Position numbers and translations under genes: made by a program. A stretch of DNA of 8,167 nucleotides, taken from contig JAUXBO010000096.1 of assembly GCA_030619345.1 (NCBI GenBank), forward strand, positions 1-8,167. The letters are read 5' to 3'. Position 1 is the stretch's first letter. The number at the start of each line of letters is the position of its first letter. Below, piece by piece: positions 1-7,198 of the stretch. This stretch comes from Candidatus Zixiibacteriota bacterium (GTDB taxonomy: Bacteria > Zixibacteria > MSB-5A5 > GN15 > FEB-12). The notes below the pieces were generated by a model. It made no database searches. It was not told the DNA's origin and was given only the letters and a program-made list of their open reading frames with translations.

Positions 1-1824
1 AGGTCGGACCGGGTTCCTCCAGTCGGACGAGTTATTGCCGGTCACTAATATCATGATCCGGTCTTCTTCCACCCAATTGTCTTTTTTGTCCGGCGGATAG
101 TAGACACGGCCAATTTCGAAAAGTTTTAGATCGAGGTTTCGATGGGAGATATTGTGCTGCACAACATTCAAAGCTGATTGAGCCAGGCAGGTTCTCATCA
201 CATTCAAATCTTCAGACACTGGATTGAGAATCTTAATCAACGACAATTTTGGCTCCATGAATTCGGCCAGTTTGCCCTCGACCATCCCATGATGGATCAT
301 CTCATCAAAACCCGCTCCGGTCAGAATACGGCGTACATCTGACTTAAAGTCATCCTCGAAATGACTCGGTGTAAATAGCGGCCCTATATTCTCTTGCGCA
401 TCGGGGATAGCATCGAAACCAATAATGCGCGCGACCTCTTCAATCAGATCAATCTCCCGTTCAAGGTCAGGACGGAAAGTCGGAACCGTGACTATTAAGT
501 CATCACCGCCGGATACTTTACATTTGAGCAGTTCGAGAATCTCGACCATACGATCTTTAGTAAGGTTTGTGCCCAGCACTCGATTGCATTGGTCGGGACG
601 GAATCTGATTTGCAGTGGCTCAACTTTTTTCGGGTAGCAATCGACAATGCCGGTCAGAACCTGACCGGAACAAAGCTCCTGCATAAGAGCGGCGGCTCGG
701 TCGATAGCGTATTCGATCCCGTTGGGGTCGGCCCCTTTTTCAAACCTATTCGATGATTCCGTTACCATGCCAAGCAGGCGACGACTTTTGCGGATCATCG
801 GCGCATTGAAATAGGCGGCTTCCAAGAGGATGTTGCTTGTGCTTTCTTCGACTTCGGAGTCAAGACCGCCCATCACGCCCCCAACCGCCACGCCAATTTT
901 ACCATTGGTTATCATAGTTACATCGGGAGTGAGTTCATGGGATTGTCCGTCGAGAGTGGTAAACGATTCCTTGTCCCGAGCCAGACGTACGACCACCTCA
1001 CTGGAGCCGAAACGGTCCAGATCAAAGGCATGCAGAGGGTGTCCGCATTCAAGCATAACCAGGTTGGTAATATCGACGATATTTGAAATCGGCCTCATTC
1101 CGGCTGTGATGATTTTTTTCTTTAGCCACCAGGGGGACGGACCAATTTTTACACCCCGGATAACACGCGCCGCATATCTTGGGCAGGCGTGCGAATCTTC
1201 GATAGCAACCGAGATAACGTCAGAGGCCTTCTCGCTGACCTCTTTTAGCTTTATTTCGGGCAGTTTCACCTCGACTCCGGCCAGCGTGGCCAGATCACGA
1301 GCAATTCCGATAGCCGACAATGAATCGGCCCGGTTTGGGGTAAGTTCAAAAGTCAGGATATAATCGTTGTAGACCAGATGCTCGGCCAACGGTTGTCCGA
1401 CTTTGGCACCTGAGTCGAGTTCTATTATCCCGGAGTGATTATCACTGAGGTCAAGTTCGCGTTCCGAGCAAATCATACCGGTTGATTCGATCCCCCGGAT
1501 TTTCACTTTCTTGATTTCTATATCGCCAGCGAGTTTTGCGCCCAGTTGTGCCAGAGGAACCTTCATCCCGGTGGCTACATTTGGCGCTCCGCAGACAACG
1601 TCGAATGTTTTGGAGCCATCGTTTACTGTGGCAAGGCGAATTTTATCGGCACCTTCGATCGGCTTAAGGTCCAGCACTTCGGCCACCACTACTTTATCCA
1701 TATAGCGCGAAGTTGACTCGATCTCCTCGCAGGCCGTGCCGCACAGGGTCAGACGGTCGGCTACTTCCTCGACCGGCCAGTCAACTCCTGTCAGCTCCAC
1801 AAGCCAATTGTAAGATATTTTCAT
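1..1824 (-). CDS. pheT: Phenylalanyl-tRNA synthetase beta chain (PheT), 3' end cut by the window edge
   Basis: Beta chain of the cytoplasmic (alpha-beta)2 enzyme that charges tRNA-Phe. I translated all 608 codons from the ATG at 1824 to the window edge and found no stop, so the frame is intact. The usual length is about 790-800 residues, so the C-terminal part, including the FDX-ACB anticodon-recognition domain, lies outside. Seen in order: N-terminal start MKISYNWL; an EMAP/OB-type tRNA-binding domain (about residues 40-150, with VVCGAPNV and GMICSERELDL); TPNRADS at 162-168; the B3/B4 editing region (about 210-380, with HPLHAFDLDR and SNRFEKGADP near 358-367); and a B5 domain with FRPDLEREIDLIEEVAR. 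In that motif D453, D459, E462 and E463 match the family's magnesium ligands. It starts 7 bases after the pheS stop with no clear Shine-Dalgarno sequence, which suggests translational coupling to pheS. Confidence 0.97.
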   Translation of the reverse strand, partial: MKISYNWLVELTGVDWPVEEVADRLTLCGTACEEIESTSRYMDKVVVAEVLDLKPIEGADKIRLATVNDGSKTFDVVCGAPNVATGMKVPLAQLGAKLAGDIEIKKVKIRGIESTGMICSERELDLSDNHSGIIELDSGAKVGQPLAEHLVYNDYILTFELTPNRADSLSAIGIARDLATLAGVEVKLPEIKLKEVSEKASDVISVAIEDSHACPRYAARVIRGVKIGPSPWWLKKKIITAGMRPISNIVDITNLVMLECGHPLHAFDLDRFGSSEVVVRLARDKESFTTLDGQSHELTPDVTMITNGKIGVAVGGVMGGLDSEVEESTSNILLEAAYFNAPMIRKSRRLLGMVTESSNRFEKGADPNGIEYAIDRAAALMQELCSGQVLTGIVDCYPKKVEPLQIRFRPDQCNRVLGTNLTKDRMVEILELLKCKVSGGDDLIVTVPTFRPDLEREIDLIEEVARIIGFDAIPDAQENIGPLFTPSHFEDDFKSDVRRILTGAGFDEMIHHGMVEGKLAEFMEPKLSLIKILNPVSEDLNVMRTCLAQSALNVVQHNISHRNLDLKLFEIGRVYYPPDKKDNWVEEDRIMILVTGNNSSDWRNPVRP

Positions 1825-1831
1825 CGTCTAA

Positions 1832-2842
1832 TCAGAACTGCCGCAGAAAGCGGACATCATTGTTAAAGAAAGTTCGAATATCGGTTATTTTGTACTTCAA
1901 CATAGCCGGTCGCTCGACGCCCATTCCAAAGGCGTAGCCGGAATACTTGTCGGGATCATGTCCCGTGGCCTTGAGCACATTCGGGTCGATCATTCCGCAG
2001 CCAAGAATCTCCAGCCAGCCGGAGTACTTGCAAACCTGGCAACCCTTGCCGGTGCAGAGGAAACAGGAAATATCGACTTCGGCCGATGGTTCCGTAAAAG
2101 GGAAAAACGATGGCCGAAATCTCAACTTGAGTCCTTCGCCAAAAAAATTCTTACAGAATGCAACCAGAGCTCCTTTTAAGTCCGCAAGAGTAACTCCGAC
2201 ATCGATCAGGAAACCATCGACCTGATAAAAGGCGGCATGGTGTCTTGTTGAAATTGCTTCATTGCGATAACAGCAGCCCGGCACTATTATTTTGACCGGC
2301 GGATCGGTCCGTTCAAGTTCACGAACCTGAACCGGGGTCGTATGAGTTCGCAGAAGTCGCCCGCCCTCGACAAAGAAGGTGTCCTGCATATCCCGAGCCG
2401 GATGATCCGGGGGGAAATTCAGCGATTCAAAATTATAATAGTCGGTTTCAATATGGGGACCACGAGCGATCTCAAAACCCATTCCGCGAAAAGTATCGCA
2501 GATCTGCTCGATTACCTGATTGATGATATGGACTTTTCCTATTTGAGGATCAGTTCCGGGAAGGGTGGGATCAAAGTCAGAAGCTTCCTTGACACCAGAG
2601 TGTGATTCCGTGGCCAGGATGATTTCTTGTTCCAGCTCCGTGCGGCACTTATTAGCGGCGGCCCCGACTTCTTTTTTCTCGTCCGGAGAAAGGTCTTTGA
2701 GCTGTTTGAGGATAGCCGTAAGCAGACCCTTGCGGCCCAGGAATTTTACCCTGACTTCATTAATAGAATCGAGCGAATCAGATTTCTTGATTCGCTCGAT
2801 TGCTTCTTGTCTTAACTGAGTAATCTCGTCCAGCAATGACAT
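1832..2842 (-). CDS. pheS: Phenylalanyl-tRNA synthetase alpha chain (PheS)
   Basis: Catalytic alpha chain of phenylalanyl-tRNA synthetase, which makes Phe-AMP and transfers Phe to tRNA-Phe; partner of the PheT chain just downstream. 336 residues, normal for the family. Residues 1-85 are the N-terminal coiled-coil arm that contacts tRNA. The class II catalytic domain follows: GMGFEIARGPHIETDYYNFE (120-139), LRTHTTPVQVR (164-174), motif 2 around CYRNEAISTRHHAAFYQVDG (191-210), E251 matching the conserved magnesium ligand, and motif 3 in GYAFGMGVERPAMLKY (302-317). A CxxC-x4-CxxC cluster (C260, C263, C268, C271) sits just before GWLEILGCGM. Similar cysteine sets occur in many bacterial PheS proteins and may bind zinc. 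It starts at the ATG at 2842, 17 bases after rplT, with only a weak ribosome binding site (GGTAAG). Confidence 0.98.
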   Translation of the reverse strand: MSLLDEITQLRQEAIERIKKSDSLDSINEVRVKFLGRKGLLTAILKQLKDLSPDEKKEVGAAANKCRTELEQEIILATESHSGVKEASDFDPTLPGTDPQIGKVHIINQVIEQICDTFRGMGFEIARGPHIETDYYNFESLNFPPDHPARDMQDTFFVEGGRLLRTHTTPVQVRELERTDPPVKIIVPGCCYRNEAISTRHHAAFYQVDGFLIDVGVTLADLKGALVAFCKNFFGEGLKLRFRPSFFPFTEPSAEVDISCFLCTGKGCQVCKYSGWLEILGCGMIDPNVLKATGHDPDKYSGYAFGMGVERPAMLKYKITDIRTFFNNDVRFLRQF

Positions 2843-2859
2843 AGGCTTACCGGCTTGAG

Positions 2860-3210
2860 CTACTTACCGGTTGCCATTTTGGCTATAGCGGAGAATGTGT
2901 CCATATCGCGGGCGGCGATGTCGGCCAGCATTTTGCGATCGAGATTTATTCCCTCTTTCTTCAAACCAGCTATCAGAGTCGAGTAATTCGTATCGCACAT
3001 TTTAGCGGCGGCGGAAATACGTGTGATCCAAAGAGCACGAAACACGCGTTTCTTATTCCGGCGATCACGATAGGCGTACTGAAGGCCCTTCTGGACTGTT
3101 TCCAGCGCTGTCCGATACAGATTGCGACGCCCGCCAAAGTTGCCTTTGGCTTTATCCAGTACTTTCTTGTGGCGGCGATGAGCAGCGACGTTATTTTTTG
3201 CACGAGGCAT
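2860..3210 (-). CDS. rplT: Large ribosomal subunit protein L20
   Basis: Ribosomal protein L20, which binds 23S rRNA early and is needed to assemble the 50S subunit. 116 residues, the typical length. The start MPRAKNNVAAHRRHKK, the basic helix up to about residue 60, and the globular C-terminal half (FRALWITRISAAAKMC, then NYSTLIAGLKKEGINLDRKMLADIA) are characteristic. The ATG at 3210 follows the Shine-Dalgarno sequence AAGGAG (3226-3221) with a 10-base gap. It lies 24 bases after rpmI. In E. coli and B. subtilis L20 represses its own operon by binding mRNA. I could not identify such an operator here by eye. Confidence 0.98.
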   Translation of the reverse strand: MPRAKNNVAAHRRHKKVLDKAKGNFGGRRNLYRTALETVQKGLQYAYRDRRNKKRVFRALWITRISAAAKMCDTNYSTLIAGLKKEGINLDRKMLADIAARDMDTFSAIAKMATGK

Positions 3211-3234
3211 TTTCTATAAACTCCTTAGAATCAA

Positions 3235-3432
3235 CTATGCGTTAGGGATCATCCGCGCAACTCTTTTGGTATCCCCTTTGGACACCAAAGTCGACTTACG
3301 CAGTTTACGTAACCGTTTCGGACTCTTCTTGGTCAGAATATGGTTATGTAGAGATTTGTTTCTCTTGAATTTCCCGGTCCCGGTCTTCTTAAAGCGCTTG
3401 GCCGCCGACCGGACGGTTTTGATTTTCGGCAT
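3235..3432 (-). CDS. rpmI: Large ribosomal subunit protein L35
   Basis: Ribosomal protein L35 of the 50S subunit: 65 residues, very basic, with the family signature MPKIKTVRSAAKRFKKTGTGKFKRNKSLHNHIL and the C-terminal RKLRKSTLVSKGDTKRVARMIP. The ATG at 3432 overlaps the last base of the infC stop codon (TAATG). Its Shine-Dalgarno sequence AAAGGAAG (3447-3440) lies inside the last codons of infC, 7 bases before the start, so L35 translation is probably coupled to that of IF3. Conserved neighbour order infC-rpmI-rplT. Confidence 0.98.
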   Translation of the reverse strand: MPKIKTVRSAAKRFKKTGTGKFKRNKSLHNHILTKKSPKRLRKLRKSTLVSKGDTKRVARMIPNA

Positions 3433-4073
3433 TACATATCTTCCTTTATAGTTTCTTGCTTATTTTCAATTTCACCAGGTTCTACTTTGTTCGCCATATC
3501 GTCGTTTGACTTTGACCCATCATCCTTCTTAGCCGCATCACTCTTCAGCTTCTTCAGATAGGCCGGCGATGGAGACATAATCATATTCATGTGTCTGCCT
3601 TCCATCTTTGGCGGAACTTCCACCACCGCGATATCGGCAAGAGTTTCTTCGACTCTTTTAAGGACTTTAGCTCCAAACTGTTGGTAGGCCATCTCACGTC
3701 CACGAAACATCACAAAAACTTTTACTTTACTACCGGCTTCCAAGAATTCACGCACATGCTTTGTCTTAAACAGGAAGTCGTGATCATCGATTTTCGGCCT
3801 AAACCGCATTTCCTTCATCTGTGAAGTATGCTGTTTCTTCTTGGCGATTTTCTCTTTTTTCGCAATCTCGTACTTGAACTTGCCATAATCGAGAATACGA
3901 CAAACCGTTGGGCGGCTGTTGGGTGATACTTCAACCAAGTCCAGCCCTAAGTCGTTGGCCCGGCGCAAAGCGTCCTCGACCGGTAGAATTCCCAATTGTT
4001 CACCTTCAGGACCGATCAATCTTACCGGGGAAACTCTTATCCGGTCATTGATCCGATGATTCGTATTTGAGAT
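3432..4073 (-). CDS. infC: Translation initiation factor IF3, starting at an AUC codon, with a charged C-terminal tail
   Basis: IF3 binds the 30S subunit, keeps it apart from 50S and checks the start codon and initiator tRNA. 213 residues if read from the ATC at 4073. That start is chosen because the conserved IF3 N-terminus (RINDRIRVSPVRLIGPEGEQLG, residues 7 onward) lies upstream of the first conventional start, a TTG at 4019. No ATG, GTG or TTG lies between that TTG and the in-frame TAG upstream. AGGAGG (4084-4079) sits 5 bases before the ATC. IF3-N spans about 8-78 (LDLVEVSPNSRPTVCRILDYGKFKYE), a lysine-rich linker follows, and IF3-C spans about 85-170 (QMKEMRFRPKIDDHDF, FRGRE, PPKMEGRHMNMIM). 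About 40 further residues are rich in Lys, Asp, Glu and Asn and have no match in the 180-residue E. coli protein. It lies 16 bases after thrS. Start discrimination by IF3 itself would make it self-repressing, as for the AUU start of E. coli infC; this is inferred. Confidence 0.96.
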   Translation of the reverse strand: MSNTNHRINDRIRVSPVRLIGPEGEQLGILPVEDALRRANDLGLDLVEVSPNSRPTVCRILDYGKFKYEIAKKEKIAKKKQHTSQMKEMRFRPKIDDHDFLFKTKHVREFLEAGSKVKVFVMFRGREMAYQQFGAKVLKRVEETLADIAVVEVPPKMEGRHMNMIMSPSPAYLKKLKSDAAKKDDGSKSNDDMANKVEPGEIENKQETIKEDM

Positions 4074-4084
4074 GTACTCCTCCT
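4071..4084 (-). promoter_or_regulatory. Strong ribosome binding site plus ATC start codon of infC
   Basis: AGGAGG (4084-4079), a near-perfect anti-Shine-Dalgarno match, lies 5 bases before ATC (4073-4071). An in-frame TAG is 3 codons upstream of the ATC. The pairing of a strong binding site with a rare start fits known infC autoregulation, where IF3 rejects non-AUG/GUG/UUG starts. The codon is read directly from the sequence; use as the start is inferred from homology of the N-terminus. Confidence 0.85.
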
Positions 4085-4089
4085 ACTTA

Positions 4090-6021
4090 TTATTTATGTT
4101 CTTCAAGACCCTTGTGGTCTATTTCATCTTTGAAAAGAGTGACAGCCTCGTCTATCGACATGACACCCTGATCGCCGGCTGTATGTTTGCGCAACGAGAC
4201 TTGCTCGGCCTCTGCCTCTTTGGCGCCAACGATAATCATATAGGGCACCTTCTGCACTTCGGCCAATCTAATCTTGGCACCGATCTTCTCGGAACGGTCA
4301 TCCAACTGGACACGAATATTCTCGTCTTGCAGCCGCTTGGTAATCAAAGCGGCATAATCCATTAAATTGTCAGATATTGGCAGAACCTTAACCTGCACCG
4401 GAGCTAACCATAGCGGGAAATTGCCGGCATAGTGTTCTATAAGTACGCCAAAAAATCTTTCTATAGACCCCAGCAACGCCCGATGAATCATGTACGGTCG
4501 CCGCTGTTGTCCCTCAGCATCAATATAGTGCAGATCGAAGCGTTCCGGCAAGGAAAAATCAAACTGTATGGTCGAGCATTGCCAGTTACGATTGAGAGCA
4601 TCTTTAATTGCAATATCTATTTTAGGTCCGTAGAACGCTCCGCCACCTTCGTCAACCTCATATTCGAGGCCACATTTATCGAGTGCAGCGCGAAGTCCGT
4701 CTTCAGCCCGCACCCAGTCAGCCGGATCACCAATCGCCTTCTCAGGACGGGTGGACAGATAAATATCGTATTTACTGAAACCGAATGACTTGAGAATATG
4801 TACACAGAAATTAAGAATCCAAACCAGTTCATCTTCCATAGCATCGTGGGCCACAAAATGATGAGCGTCATCCTGGGTGAATCCCCGAACACGCATCAGA
4901 CCGTGCAGAACACCGCCTTTTTCGTATCGGTAAACGGTTCCCAATTCCGCCCATCTTAAGGGCAGATCTCGATACGACCAACGCCGTGACTTGTACATAA
5001 CAATATGGAATGGACAGTTCATCGGCTTCAGTTGATACTCACGATTGTCAACATCGATAGCGCCGTACATATCGTCGGCATAAAAATCGGTATGCCCGCT
5101 GCGATGCCAGAGTTCCAGATTTGCGATATGCGGTGAATAAACGAGTTCGTAGCCACTCTTGAGATGTTCTTTTCTCCAGAAGTCTTCGATTTCGTTGCGA
5201 ACCCGAGCACCCTTGGGCAGCCACATGACCAGACCGGCTCCGACCTCTTCACTGATATGAAACAACTCTAGTTGTTTGCCAAGTATGCGATGGTCCCTTT
5301 TTTTGGCTTCCTCCAGCCGCTCCAGGTATTCATCCAGCATTCCCTTTTTGGGATAAGAGACTCCGTAGATTCTCTGAAGCATTTTGTTGCGCTCATCACC
5401 GCGCCAGTAAGCGCCGGAGGTGGCGGTCAGCTTGAATGCTTTTATGATACCGGTTCTGGGAATATGTGGACCGCGACAGATATCCTCAAAACGAGAATGA
5501 TAATATACGGTAACAGTATCGTCTTCAAACCCTTCAAGCAGTTCTACTTTGTAGTTAGCATCCAACTTAGAATAGTGTTCGATCGCTTTTTGGCGGTCCA
5601 TCACTTCATAGCGGAAAGTGGCATTCTCGGCGATGATCTCGGCCATTTTTTTCTCAATCTTGACCAGATCTTCGGGAGTAAACGGCGTTTCAACTTCGAA
5701 GTCATAATACCAGCCCTCGTCGATTGGAGGGCCTATGGCCAACTTCACACCGGGAAATAATTCCTGCACTGCTTGGGCCATGATATGCGAACTGGAGTGC
5801 CAGAAGACCTCACGGCCTTCGGCCTCTTTGAAAGTCAAGACTTCAATAGGAGCGTCGGAGTCGACCGAACCGGACAAATCTCGCACCTGACCATCCACCT
5901 TGATAGCAATTGCTTCTTTGGCAAGACGGGGTGAGATTGACTTAGCAATGTCCATTCCGGTAGTCTGGCCGGGATACTCACGCACCGACCCATCCGGAAA
6001 TGTCACGTTCACTTGAGACAT
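4090..6021 (-). CDS. thrS: Threonyl-tRNA synthetase (ThrRS)
   Basis: Class II synthetase that charges tRNA-Thr and hydrolyses mischarged Ser-tRNA-Thr. 643 residues from the ATG at 6021, close to the E. coli length. A GTG at 6033 in the same frame would add 4 residues but has no ribosome binding site. The ATG has a weak GTGAG about 8 bases upstream and gives the usual N-terminus. Domains: TGS (about 1-62); the N2 editing domain with HSSSH (H75, H79) and ICRGPH (C182, H186); and a catalytic core with motif 2 (VYRYEKGG, then MRVRGFTQDDAH) and motif 3 (HRALLGSIERF). The active-site zinc ligands C336, H387 and H513 are all present. The C-terminal anticodon-binding domain starts near WLAPVQVKVLPI (538-549). 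First protein gene of the translation operon, downstream of tRNA-Val and a stem-loop. All key residues seen are intact. Confidence 0.98.
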   Translation of the reverse strand: MSQVNVTFPDGSVREYPGQTTGMDIAKSISPRLAKEAIAIKVDGQVRDLSGSVDSDAPIEVLTFKEAEGREVFWHSSSHIMAQAVQELFPGVKLAIGPPIDEGWYYDFEVETPFTPEDLVKIEKKMAEIIAENATFRYEVMDRQKAIEHYSKLDANYKVELLEGFEDDTVTVYYHSRFEDICRGPHIPRTGIIKAFKLTATSGAYWRGDERNKMLQRIYGVSYPKKGMLDEYLERLEEAKKRDHRILGKQLELFHISEEVGAGLVMWLPKGARVRNEIEDFWRKEHLKSGYELVYSPHIANLELWHRSGHTDFYADDMYGAIDVDNREYQLKPMNCPFHIVMYKSRRWSYRDLPLRWAELGTVYRYEKGGVLHGLMRVRGFTQDDAHHFVAHDAMEDELVWILNFCVHILKSFGFSKYDIYLSTRPEKAIGDPADWVRAEDGLRAALDKCGLEYEVDEGGGAFYGPKIDIAIKDALNRNWQCSTIQFDFSLPERFDLHYIDAEGQQRRPYMIHRALLGSIERFFGVLIEHYAGNFPLWLAPVQVKVLPISDNLMDYAALITKRLQDENIRVQLDDRSEKIGAKIRLAEVQKVPYMIIVGAKEAEAEQVSLRKHTAGDQGVMSIDEAVTLFKDEIDHKGLEEHK

Positions 6022-6033
6022 CGATTTTCTCAC

Positions 6034-6078
6034 AAAATCAAAGGGCGGATCACCAGAAAATCCGGTGCGATCCGCTTT
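6034..6078 (-). terminator. Stem-loop between tRNA-Val and thrS: intrinsic terminator or attenuator
   Basis: Read on the minus strand, GCGGATC (6075-6069) pairs with GATCCGC (6051-6045). Inside it, past a 2-base bulge (GC), ACCGGA (6066-6061) pairs with TCTGGT (6057-6052), closing a TTT loop. That makes about 13 pairs with one G-U wobble, which is an A-C mismatch on the plus strand, so the RNA of the minus strand is the functional one. The tail is CCTTTGATTTT (6044-6034), U-rich but interrupted. It lies 8 bases after the tRNA CCA end and about a dozen bases before the thrS start. It could end the tRNA transcript, tune read-through into thrS, or mark a processing site. Confidence 0.65.
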
Positions 6079-6085
6079 ATTAAAA

Positions 6086-6162
6086 TGGTGGGCGATACTG
6101 GAATTGAACCAGTGACCCCTTGCATGTCAAGCAAGTACTCTAACCATCTGAGCTAATCGCCC
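6086..6162 (-). tRNA. tRNA-Val, anticodon GAC
   Basis: A 77-base cloverleaf with CCA encoded. Acceptor stem GGGCGAT/ATCGCCC with discriminator A and then CCA (6088-6086); D arm GCTC...GAGT; anticodon stem CTTGC/GCAAG with loop TTGACAT, giving anticodon GAC (6128-6126), which reads GUC/GUU valine codons; T arm ACTGG-TTCAATT-CCAGT with the normal TTCAA. All stems pair, so the gene looks functional. It is preceded by its own strong promoter and followed by a stem-loop and thrS on the same strand. Confidence 0.97.
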
Positions 6163-6304
6163 AACTAACAATATCTTAGCCGCTCATCAGAGTTGTATAT
6201 AATATAGGGAGGGTTTTGAATTGTCAAGGGCAATTTTGAAGCCGTAAAATCACACCCAAGTCGTTGTCCGTTATCGCGTTCTACGGAGTGTCCCGTTCCG
6301 GCTA
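6163..6304. other. Intergenic gap between the HDOD gene and tRNA-Val
   Basis: 142 bases without a convincing reading frame. The part near the tRNA holds its promoter and a leader of about 30 bases (6192-6163). The part next to the HDOD stop (6304-6235) contains only short imperfect inverted repeats (for example CGGA...TCCG on the minus strand) and no clear U-tract terminator for the flagellar genes. Confidence 0.7.
6199..6227 (-). promoter_or_regulatory. Sigma-70 type promoter for tRNA-Val and possibly the thrS operon
   Basis: Minus strand: a perfect -35 box TTGACA (6227-6222), a spacer of exactly 17 bases (6221-6205), and -10 box TATTAT (6204-6199), one base off consensus. The predicted transcript start is near 6192, leaving a leader of about 30 bases before the tRNA 5' end at 6162. 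No other plausible promoter was seen between the tRNA and thrS, so read-through from here may feed the downstream operon. Confidence 0.8.
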
Positions 6305-7189
6305 TCAACCCATTCCAGCTATTTGGAGGAAGGTCTCGGCCTGACCATACTCTTCCTGCAGCAAACCGGAGAATTCTTCCATATCTGTTTCTTCCAGACC
6401 AAAAAACTCGGTGACATCTGAATCGACAGCTCCAATCAAATGCTTTTCTTCGTCAGTGTACAGAGTCTTTTTGGCAATAAAATTACCCAGGCTGATCAAG
6501 TATGGCATCGGGTCTTCTTCGCCAGTCTTGGTCGGATTATGATGAAACGCAATTGCCTCGGTGAGTTTCTGTGGCAGCTTCCACTGCAAGGCCAGCACAC
6601 CACCCACCTGAGCATGATCAAAACCGATTGTCCTCTGCTCAACCATGAAATCAGGTGATATCTGGTCGTTTTGTCGTTCTTCCAGATACTGGTTGAATTC
6701 ATCCCTGAGAAAGCAGCTTATAACCATTTTACCAATATCGTGCAGCAATCCGGCTGAAAAAGCGGAATCTGGATTAATGAACCCACGAGAACGGACTTTC
6801 TGAGCAAGCAATCGACAGCAGAACCCGGTAGCCAACGAATGACGCCAATGACGATCCTGAAATTCCTGGTCGTTTTGGTCGGTTTTGAACATGCCCAGTA
6901 CAGAGGCCGAGAGCACAAGGTTTTTGATTGCCTCGATACCTACAATGACGACAGCATGTTTTACAGAATCCACTTCGCGCGCCAAACCATAGAAGGCGGA
7001 GTTGGTGAGTTTAAGCACTTTGACCGACATGGCAGGATCTTCGGCAAGGATATTGGCTATCTGCGACGCTGACACATCGGGATTGCTCATCACCTTTTGT
7101 ATCTGATGAAACACAATCGGTGGCGTCGGCAGATTGCGGATGTTGGAGACGACTTGCTTTACTTTGTTGTCAATTGCGGTTAATTCCAT
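6305..7189 (-). CDS. HDOD-domain protein (HD-related signalling/output domain)
   Basis: 294 residues, nearly all one HDOD domain with no receiver, GGDEF or other output domain. The N-terminal half has the family pattern LPTPPIVFHQIQKVMSNPDV (20-39), then ILAEDPAMSVKVLKLTNSAFYG, then an IVGIEAIKNLVLS segment (82-94). The C-terminal half keeps HD-type metal residues: H114/H117, H150-D151 in GLLHDIGK, H192 and H216/H217. Many HDOD proteins lose these, so residual HD-type activity is possible but not shown. No signal peptide or membrane helix; cytoplasmic. HDOD proteins act in bacterial signalling, often near motility and c-di-GMP genes, with poorly known biochemistry. The ATG at 7189 is 9 bases after the flgM-like stop, so the gene is probably co-transcribed with the flagellar genes. 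Its ribosome binding site is weak. Confidence 0.93.
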   Translation of the reverse strand: MELTAIDNKVKQVVSNIRNLPTPPIVFHQIQKVMSNPDVSASQIANILAEDPAMSVKVLKLTNSAFYGLAREVDSVKHAVVIVGIEAIKNLVLSASVLGMFKTDQNDQEFQDRHWRHSLATGFCCRLLAQKVRSRGFINPDSAFSAGLLHDIGKMVISCFLRDEFNQYLEERQNDQISPDFMVEQRTIGFDHAQVGGVLALQWKLPQKLTEAIAFHHNPTKTGEEDPMPYLISLGNFIAKKTLYTDEEKHLIGAVDSDVTEFFGLEETDMEEFSGLLQEEYGQAETFLQIAGMG

Positions 7190-7198
7190 TGTCGTTAC

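Noticed and set aside
830..1363. Plus-strand open frame of 177 codons opposite pheT
   Set aside because: It lies wholly antisense to a well-conserved PheT region, its translation is Ser/Arg/Thr-rich without family features, and it is a shadow of the real gene.
3432..4019. Starting infC at the TTG at 4019 (195 residues)
   Set aside because: It would remove the conserved IF3 N-terminal segment RINDRIRVSPVR, which is encoded in frame just upstream, and the TTG has no good ribosome binding site.
5272..5760. Plus-strand open frame of 162 codons opposite thrS
   Set aside because: Antisense to the conserved ThrRS catalytic and editing region; no recognisable protein features.
6034..6085. T-box riboswitch or tRNA-Thr-like operator in front of thrS
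   Set aside because: The leader is only about 60 bases after the tRNA, has no T-box core sequence, and no Thr anticodon in a 7-base loop. A simple stem-loop explains it.
6235..6304. Terminator after the HDOD gene
   Set aside because: Only 4-5 bp inverted repeats with large loops and no U-tract; not strong enough to report.
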